A stretch of DNA of 64,000 bases, taken from positions 57,218,977 to 57,282,976 of the forward strand of contig NC_092497.1 in NCBI RefSeq assembly GCF_047495875.1, in the 5' to 3' direction. The stretch's first letter is position 1. Every line of letters starts with the position of its first letter. A program made the translations under genes and the position numbers. The notes under the pieces are model-generated. The model was not told where the DNA came from. It saw only the letters and a list, made by a program, of their open reading frames with translations, and did not search any database. This document shows, piece by piece, positions 57,184 to 64,000 of this stretch. The DNA comes from Pithys albifrons albifrons. Lineage: Eukaryota; Chordata; Aves; Passeriformes; Thamnophilidae.

Positions 57184-57519
57184 CTGTCTGTAACTCCCTG
57201 AAGGGAAGTTCTGGCCAGGTGGGGGCTGATCTCTTCTCCCAGGCACTCGGCAATAGGACAAGGGGGCACGGACTCAAGCTCTGCCAGGGAAGGTTTAAGT
57301 TGGAGATCAGAAAAAAATTCTTCCCAGAGAGAGTGCTCAGGCATTGGAATGGGCTGCCCAGAGAGGGGGTGGATTCCCCATCCCTGGAGGTTTTTAACCT
57401 GAGATTGGCCATGGCACTGAGTGCCATGATCTGGTAAAGGGACTGAAGCTGGACCAAGGGTTGGACTTGATGATCTCAGAGGTCTTTTCCAACCCAGTCG
57501 ATTCTATGATTCTGTGATA
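57184..57519 (+). mobile_element. CR1 3' end, plus strand
   Basis: It starts at CTGTAACTCCCTGAAGGGAA just after the ORF2 stop position. It carries the complete 3' UTR signature and ends GATTCTATGATTCTGTGATA. It belongs to the same subfamily as the 46-53 kb copies. Confidence 0.95.
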
Positions 57520-60500
57520 CTGGGGTAAGTAGCTCATTTCACAGCATGTCAGTTGATATTGCGCCTGAGCCTCAGTATTAGGGTTTTGGCTTTGTTGTGA
57601 GCAGCCTTTGACCCTCTGGTGCAGAAGAACACTCTTCCCTTAAACTATGCTGTGACTTGAAGATAATGCCTCAATGTGAGGGTATCAATGTGTGCAAACA
57701 GAGAAAACAGAAATGCTTGTAAAATTGCTACCTGACAGTATTACCACTTGACCTGTGGCTCCCGACAGATCTTGCAGATGTCAGAAGATGTCAGTAATGG
57801 ATTCAGGGTGTGACACTTGTCATTTTAAAAGTCACATCACAATTAATAGATTCTGGTTTCAGTGTGGGGTTTTTTTCTGGACAGTGTCACACTCATTGCC
57901 TCTGTGACAACCTTCATTTCCTTCTGAGCGAATGGAAACCTGGTAGCCCGAGCCTCAGGAAGTTGTTAAAGCAATTAAAGGCTTCTCGCTCAGCACAGTG
58001 CATGGTTACCATAGTATCCTCTGCCTCCAGGTCTTTGCTGATGATGTCAGTATGCATACAGGGACTAGTCACAGCATCTACAAGATGATTCAGCCCTCGC
58101 TAAAGATCATAAACATCTCTTCATGTGTTCTGTTATCTAGTGTTATTTTAGGATTTCATGAGACTGGAAGGTAAGCAACTTCTGCTTCATATTGAGTCAT
58201 TTTTATGTATCCTCACACTGCGAAGTTGCAGTGCTGCCTTTTTTTAATCCTCTATCACATTGTTCACTAAATGCATAAAGTGTATCTTAGCTGAAACAAC
58301 TGCATACCTTTGTATAATTTGAACTTGACAAAGTCTTCGTAAGCCTCATAAAGAAACAATCTACAAATCCCTGAAGAAAAACTTATTTAATAAACAATTA
58401 TGTTTTTACCAATTAAAATTTGAAGGGCTTTATTTGTAAGATAATCCAAATTACGTAATGAGAGCATTACCTAAGAGAAAAATGTTTGAGGTTTGTTTGT
58501 TTGTTTGTTTTAACAAAACAACAATTAACCTCCATCCCACATTACCTTTTTCTTTCTTTTCTTCTTCACCTATGTAGTGAAACAGAGGAGGAACATTCTC
58601 ATGCAACTGTTCTGCGTGCAGTTTTGTTTGTGTAAGGGCATGTGTATTCATATTCAGATTCATGGTTACTCTTTAGAAAAGCAGAAGTTCTGTTATTTAT
58701 CTTGAACAGTGGAAAAAAATAAAACGCTGAAGGAACTGATTTTATTAAAAACTTGGAGGACTCTTGCATATTTTGGCCTAGCAAGATAGATTTATTTGTC
58801 AGCCTGAGATGTTAGACTTGTTTGGTTTCACAGCTGGAATCTTTTTTTCTCCCATTTCACTCTCTGCTTAGTTTTAGATGTGTGACTGTAAATGTGGATG
58901 CCTAGTATGTAAACTGTCTGAAACACAAAAAAACCCACCCCAAAACTAAAACCCACAACCCTATAACAGCTAAGCTACAGAACTGCAGTGAAAGTCCTTC
59001 TTTTAATGCATTGTAACTTAATTTTGTGTTTATTGTATTTCATTTTCTCCTGAAAACTGCAGTGTTATAAAACAGGCTACGTATTTAATGCTAAAAAGTA
59101 GAAGAATTTTTGGGTGGAGAGTGGGTAAAGAATTATAAGTGTAAATGGAAACAAAATTTTAGAAAGGGGCTTTGGTATTGAAGGAATTTCTCCATTAAGA
59201 TGATTAAGGTGTATTGTACAAGTGCACCAATTTATCCCTCTTCCCCTGCCACCCTCCCTGTTTTATAGAGTATGCAAATAATAGTTATTCTTATGCTCTA
59301 CCTGTCTTGTTTTCTGCTTTCTGATCACGACATCCACTGGTTTATTTAGGCACTTAAGTCATTTTTTGGAGAATGAGGTCCTCTATTGGCATTTCTTAAG
59401 CAAACTGCTTAGTATGTACTGACTAGTAAGACACTTAGTTATTAGTGCTATTAATTGCAATACATGTGATGCATTAGAAGTAAAGGAAAAACAGTCTAAC
59501 ACAATAATATGTGGGTTTTTAATATCTTTAATTCCATGGAGACTGAAGATTTTTTGCTTTCTGGTACAAACATAAATGTTCTGGGATTTTTTCTATGCTT
59601 GACTGGCTGCTTATGAGCTTAGATATTAATATAGGGAAGAATAATATTTCAGATAAACTGAAGAAGGCAACTCTCCTTCCAGTTCTGATATCTATTAACT
59701 TGTTGTTTGTTACTTCAAAAAATAAAGTCTGTCTGTGTACCTAATGAAGTGTTGAATTGGTCACAGTGTCCTCCTTAATGGCTTTAGGAATTGTGCCTCT
59801 TATCTGTTCTAAACTGAAAGATTACTTGGCAAATAAGGACAACAAGGTGCATAAAATGTTCAGAAATAGAACATTTAACTATATTAACTATGCTTAACAC
59901 TTAGAATTTGGAATATTTTGAGGGTACTTTCCCAGATTTGGAGGGGAAAAAGCGTGCAGTAAGAACTTTGAAACCACTTTTGTTAGATGTAAAAAGTTTT
60001 ATGTGCAGAGGAAACTAAAGCTAAAGATCAACTCATAAAGATATTCAGTAGAACTGAGGGTCACCACTGGTCCTTGAAGAATCCTTTGGAAAAGGCTGAT
60101 GAGCCTCCACAGGTCACATTGACTGTTCGTTGATGATTGGCATGTATGGATGGAGATTAAGTTTCGTATCTGGTTCATTTTTAGTTCTGTGTAATTACAT
60201 ATTGAGCAGCTCTTTCAGTGACTTTAAAAAAGCAAAGAAGAGTGAGTTTTGTTCAGCTGGTGGAAGCCACCTGCAGTTACTGTAAGGGAGGAAGTCTGAG
60301 ATTCTTTTTCATGTTTTGTTGGGTTTTTTTTAAACTATGTTTTTCTTCCTTTCAGAACTTCTTCCAGCTTTGTATCCTGACTGACACAGGAGGAAGGAAA
60401 TCCTGTAACTAGTAAAAACTATGTAGTGTGGGTTATGGGGAGCAATTGCAAGATTCCTATTTTGGTGGTTTTGGTGGTTTTTGTTGGTTTTTTTTTTTTA

Positions 60501-60660
60501 GTTTCCACATTAGACACAGTTACCCAGTTTGCAAAGGAAAAGTGAGCGTCGAATGCACAACTTTGTTTAAGGAGTGTCTCTCTCTAATGGCATTGCAATA
60601 CTTTTGAATTTATTGATAGGTTTCATTTTCCCTTTACCAAATATTTTTGTCTCTATGTTC
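57520..60660. other. Unassigned AT-rich non-coding DNA
   Basis: No gene or transposon recognised. A (GTTT)n microsatellite of about five units lies at 58492-58512, and there are T-runs at about 60324-60332 and 60488-60500. Confidence 0.4.
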
Positions 60661-61035
60661 AGGTGAGCTTTCAGATGGACTCAGTCTCTTCCCCCTGTGT
60701 TCCCCGTCCAAGAAGCAGAAAGGTATGAGCAACCAGCAGCAAATCCAAGGCAGGCAGCAGCAGCAGCGCGGCACGAAAAGTAGTCCGGAGTAGGCAGCGG
60801 CAAGACAGCCAGGAAAACCCCAGCAGTAACCAGCAGGGCAGCCTGCCTCCTTGGAGCCCCCACTCCCCCGTTCCGCCGAGCCAAGACTGGGGAGAATATC
60901 TAAAAAAAAAAACCAAAAGAGACAAACCTACCCCCACCCCAGCGATCAACAGTTAACTGCTTCTTTTGTTAACCGCTGGCCTGGGCAGTTAAGTGGCAGG
61001 GGAGAGAATTTACATAATAATCCCAAACTACAACA
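60661..61035 (-). mobile_element. Truncated 3' LTR of the ERVL provirus
   Basis: It begins TGTTGTAGTTTGGGATTATT on the minus strand, the same LTR start as the solo LTR at 43153-43967, followed by AATTCTCTCCCCTGCCACT in both. The two remain alignable to the GAGCTCTCA/GAAAGCTCACC region (about 43500 and 60663). They diverge in the middle, so they are different subfamilies. Beyond 60661 the similarity stops abruptly. The counterpart of 43153-43499, holding the TATA box, polyadenylation signal and LTR 3' end, is absent. Confidence 0.85.
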
Positions 61036-61037
61036 TT

Positions 61038-61058
61038 ATCCACCCCTAAATTCTCTTC
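61038..61058 (-). promoter_or_regulatory. Polypurine tract candidate
   Basis: Immediately upstream of the LTR on the minus strand is GAAGAGAATTTAGGGGTGGA. The purine-rich AGGGGTGGA stands three bases from the LTR TG, the position where a retroviral polypurine tract primes plus-strand DNA synthesis. Confidence 0.6.
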
Positions 61059-61134
61059 CATGCTGATACTCTACATTAAACTTAAATTTTCTTTCAAATA
61101 ATTAAGTGTTTACAAATACAGTAATATGAGTCGT

Positions 61135-64000
61135 TTACCCAGAGATAAGTTCCCCTTGAGGTACACATCGTGTCTCTCCATCTTCCTGCATCACCCACCA
61201 TGTGGAACCAGATCCTTGAGCAAAGACAACCCCACGAATGGGTTTGCCTTTGCCTGAGGCAGGATTGATCCAGACTGTTTTCCCTAGCATACCTCTCAGG
61301 TGTATTACAGGGACTTTGTCTCCATATACAGTGTGAAGGGGTTCTGATTGGGCAGGACCGGCTCGATTGACAGAGCCTCTAGTGTTGACTAGCCATGTAG
61401 CCTTTGCTAAGTGTTGATCCCAGCGTTTGAAAGTCCCTCCACCCAACGCCTTCAAAGTGGTTTTCAACAGTCCATTACACTGCTCAACTTTCCCGGCAGC
61501 TGGTGCATGATAGGGGATATGATACACCCACTCAATGCCATGTTCTCTCACCCAGGTAGCAACTAAGCTGTTTTTGAAATGAGTTCCATTATCTGACTCA
61601 ATTCGTTCTGGGGTGCCATGTCGCCACAGCAGTTGTTTTTCCAGGCCTAGGATGGTGTTCCGAGCAGTGGCGTGAGGCACTGGGTGTGTCTCCAGCCACC
61701 CTGTGGTTGCTTCCACCATGGTGAGCACATAGCGCTTGCCTTGGCGGGTCTGTGACAGTGTGATGTAGTCAACCTGCCAGGCCTCCCCATACTTATACTT
61801 ATCCCAGTGTCCACCATACCACAGGGGCTTCACTCTCTTAGCCTGCTTAATGGCAGCACATGTCTCGCAGTCATGGATAACCTGAGAGATAATGTCCATG
61901 GTTAAATCCACCCCTCGGTCTCGTGCCCATTTATAAGTGGCATCTCTGCCCTGATGGCCCGAGGCATCATGGGTCCATCGAGCCAAGAACAGCTCTCCCT
62001 TGTGCTGCCAGTCCAGATCTGTCTGTGATACTTTCACTTGCGCAGCTCGGTCTGCCTGTTGGTTGTTGAGATGTTCCTCATTGGCCCGATTTTTGGGCAC
62101 GTGTGCGTCTACGTGGCGGACTCTCACAATCAGCTTCTCTACTCGGGTGGCGATGTCTTGCCATATATCGGCAGCCCAGATGGGTTTCCCTCTGCGTTTC
62201 CAATTGGTTTTCTTCCATCGGTCTAACCATCCCCAGAGAGCATTGGCCACCATCCATGAGTCGGTGTAGAGGTAAAGCTTTGGCCATTTCTCTCGTTCAG
62301 CAATGTCCAGGGCCAACTGCACAGCTTTAAGCTCTGCAAACTGACTCGACTCACTTTCTCTTTCAGTAGCTTCTGCAACTTGTCGTGTGGGACTCCATAC
62401 AGCTGCTTTCCATTTGCGATTAGTCCCTACAATGCGACAGGAGCCATCGGTGAAGAGGGCGTAGCGTATTTCTTCTTCTGGCAATTGATTGTATGGTGGA
62501 GCTTCTTCCGCATGTGTCACCTGCTCTTCCTCTTCATCTGCTAGACCAAAATTTTCACCTTCAGGCCAGTTTGTGATGATTTCCAGGATCCCAGGGCGAT
62601 TTGATTTTCCTATACGGGCGCGCTGCGTAATCAGGGCAATCCACTTGCTCCAGGTAGCATCAGTGGCGTGATGTGTAGAGGCAGCCTGTCCTGACAACAT
62701 CCACTTCAGCACTGGTAGTCGAGGTGCCAGAAACAGCTGTGCTTCTGTGCCAATCACCTCTGAGGCGGCTTGAACTCCTTCATAGGCGGCTAGGATCTCT
62801 TTCTCTGTGGGGGTATAGTTGGCTTCAGATCCTCTGTAGCCTCGGCTCCAGAATCCAAGTGGTCGGCCTCGAGTCTCACCAGGCACCTTCTGCCAAAGGC
62901 TCCAAGACAGGCCATTATTCCCAGCGGCGGAGTAGAGCATGTTCTGTATGTCTGGTCCTGTCCTGACTGGTCCAAGGGCTACAGCCTGAGCAATCTCATG
63001 CTTGATCTGGTCAAAGGCTTGTTGCTGCTCAGGGCCCCAGTGGAAATCATTCTTCTTACGGGTTACCAAGTAGAGAGGGCTTACGATCTGACTGTATGCT
63101 GGGATATGCATCCTCCAGAACCCTATGGCACCCAGGAAGGCTTGTGTTTCCTTTTTGCTGGTAGGTGGAGACATTGCTGTGATCTTATTGATGACTTCTG
63201 TTGGAATCTGACGGCGTCCATCCTGCCACTTCACTCCCAGGAACTGGATCTCTTGGGCTGGTCCCTTAACCTTACTCCGCTTGATGGCAAAGCCAGCTCC
63301 CAAAAGGATCTGGATGATTTTCTCTCCTTTCTGAAAAACCTCTTCTGCTGTGTCCCCCCACACAATGATGTCATCAATGTATTGCAGGTGTTCTGGAGCC
63401 TCACCCTTCTCCAGTGCAGTCTGGATCAGTCCATGACAGATGGTGGGACTGTGTTTCCACCCCTGGGGTAGTCGGTTCCAGGTGTACTGCACGCCCCTCC
63501 AGGTAAAAGCAAACTGTGGCCTGCACTCTGGTGCCAGAGGAATGGAGAAGAACGCATTAGCAATGTCAATAGTGGCATACCACTTTGCTGCCCTGGACTC
63601 CAGTTCATACTGGAGCTCCAGCATGTCCGGCACAGCGGCACTCAGCGGTGGGGTAACTTCATTCAAGCCACGATAGTCCACAGTCAATCTCCATTCTCCA
63701 TCAGACTTATGCACAGGCCAGATGGGGCTGTTGAAGGGTGAGTGGGTTTTGCTGACCACCCCTTGGCTCTCCAGTTCACGGATCATCTTATGGATGGGGA
63801 TCACAGCATCACGGTTCGTTTGGTATTGCCGACGGTGCACTGTCGTGGTGGCAATTGGCACTTGCTGTTCCTCAACTTTCAACAGTCCAACAGCAGAAGG
63901 ACTTTCTGAGAGACCTGGCAATGAGTTCAATTGTTCAATCCCTTCTGTCTGTACAGTGGCTATTCCAAAAGCCCATCTATGCCCCTTTGGGTCCTTAAAA
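61135..64000 (-). CDS. pol: ERVL pol polyprotein: reverse transcriptase, RNase H, integrase (partial at the window edge)
   Basis: The frame is open from the window edge to a TAA at 61135, at least 955 codons with no stop. Residues are counted from a TTG codon at 63928-63930; the true start lies outside the window. In the RT (about 45-290) the first catalytic Asp is in IDIANAFF (122), LPQGWKHSP is at 154-162 and YIDD at 184-187. The tether reads WGPEQQQAFDQIK at 298-310. RNase H (about 488-635) has FTDGS (D495), AELKA (E533), YTDSW (D557) and ADRAA (D627). In integrase the zinc-binding residues are H654, H659, C688 and C691. Its catalytic triad is D721 (WQVDY), D780 (ESDNGTHF) and E816 (GKVEQCNG), exactly D,D-35-E. 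A C-terminal domain follows. All catalytic residues are in place and no frameshift is seen, so the insertion is recent. No protease or dUTPase part is visible. Confidence 0.93.
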   Translation of the reverse strand, partial: FKDPKGHRWAFGIATVQTEGIEQLNSLPGLSESPSAVGLLKVEEQQVPIATTTVHRRQYQTNRDAVIPIHKMIRELESQGVVSKTHSPFNSPIWPVHKSDGEWRLTVDYRGLNEVTPPLSAAVPDMLELQYELESRAAKWYATIDIANAFFSIPLAPECRPQFAFTWRGVQYTWNRLPQGWKHSPTICHGLIQTALEKGEAPEHLQYIDDIIVWGDTAEEVFQKGEKIIQILLGAGFAIKRSKVKGPAQEIQFLGVKWQDGRRQIPTEVINKITAMSPPTSKKETQAFLGAIGFWRMHIPAYSQIVSPLYLVTRKKNDFHWGPEQQQAFDQIKHEIAQAVALGPVRTGPDIQNMLYSAAGNNGLSWSLWQKVPGETRGRPLGFWSRGYRGSEANYTPTEKEILAAYEGVQAASEVIGTEAQLFLAPRLPVLKWMLSGQAASTHHATDATWSKWIALITQRARIGKSNRPGILEIITNWPEGENFGLADEEEEQVTHAEEAPPYNQLPEEEIRYALFTDGSCRIVGTNRKWKAAVWSPTRQVAEATERESESSQFAELKAVQLALDIAEREKWPKLYLYTDSWMVANALWGWLDRWKKTNWKRRGKPIWAADIWQDIATRVEKLIVRVRHVDAHVPKNRANEEHLNNQQADRAAQVKVSQTDLDWQHKGELFLARWTHDASGHQGRDATYKWARDRGVDLTMDIISQVIHDCETCAAIKQAKRVKPLWYGGHWDKYKYGEAWQVDYITLSQTRQGKRYVLTMVEATTGWLETHPVPHATARNTILGLEKQLLWRHGTPERIESDNGTHFKNSLVATWVREHGIEWVYHIPYHAPAAGKVEQCNGLLKTTLKALGGGTFKRWDQHLAKATWLVNTRGSVNRAGPAQSEPLHTVYGDKVPVIHLRGMLGKTVWINPASGKGKPIRGVVFAQGSGSTWWVMQEDGETRCVPQGELISG

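Larger units (their letters stand above)
60661..64000 (-). mobile_element. ERVL-type provirus, 3' part (pol plus truncated 3' LTR), running off the window
   Basis: On the minus strand the order is an open pol frame (64000 to 61135), about 100 bp of non-coding sequence with a polypurine-like tract, and then an LTR start at 61035. There is no env between pol and LTR, which is the usual layout of class III ERVL elements. The LTR is cut at about 60661. The 5' LTR and gag, if present, lie to the right of the window. Confidence 0.9.

Noticed and set aside
61036..61134. A short env or accessory gene between pol and the LTR
   Set aside because: Only about 100 bp separate the pol stop from the LTR, and no open frame fits. 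The element is env-less, as is usual for ERVL.

Overview
The window reads as nuclear DNA of a passerine bird. The evidence is many CR1 LINE copies ending in ATTCTATG-type tails, ERVL-type LTRs and pol, and two tRNA-Ile-headed SINEs of the TguSINE1 type (13275-13415, 36726-36858). That SINE family is reported from passerines (Eupasseres). I find no complete host protein-coding gene. The only strong host signal is a CpG-island promoter at about 27.8-29.1 kb with a probable non-coding first exon read rightward (donor at 28618). The rest looks intronic or intergenic.

Layout. 1-27 kb is AT-rich and repeat-poor. It holds an old CR1 fragment (2.4-2.8 kb), a decayed long CR1 at 4.9-7.7 kb that keeps ORF1 (SGNH-hydrolase-like) and endonuclease remnants and carries a second CR1 nested inside it, a TguSINE1, an LTR (13.95-14.73 kb), two abutting pentanucleotide arrays (18.5-18.9 kb), a 1.1 kb CR1 (19.4-20.5 kb), a (TG)n run and another LTR (25.9-26.5 kb). 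At 27.27-27.79 kb a 50-bp minisatellite abuts the CpG island. The island contains a CCCGA-rich pyrimidine array and a 16-bp G-rich array with GC boxes and quadruplex potential.

33-57 kb is dense in one related CR1 group: eight copies in both orientations, some nested in older CR1s, and one with a 455-codon reverse-transcriptase frame that is open to its natural stop. The same interval holds a decayed ERVL pol (39.2-40.7 kb, itself hit by a CR1 and a microsatellite), a solo ERVL-type LTR with a perfect 5-bp target duplication (43.15-43.97 kb), an ERV1-like LTR (53.67-54.10 kb) and a tRNA-Gln-like unit followed directly by 5S-rRNA-like sequence (55.39-55.56 kb).

The right end (60.66-64.00 kb) is the 3' part of a minus-strand ERVL provirus. 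Its pol frame is open across at least 955 codons to the window edge, with all the reverse transcriptase, RNase H and integrase catalytic residues in place. There is no env, and the 3' LTR is cut short.

CR1 reverse transcriptase is expected to have mobilised both the CR1s and the tRNA-Ile SINEs. The LTR elements use their own Pol. The most unusual items are the tRNA-Gln/5S composite, the intact env-less pol next to a broken LTR, the 50-bp minisatellite flanking the promoter, and the nested and inverted CR1 architecture. I did not find a clearly novel multi-gene system.
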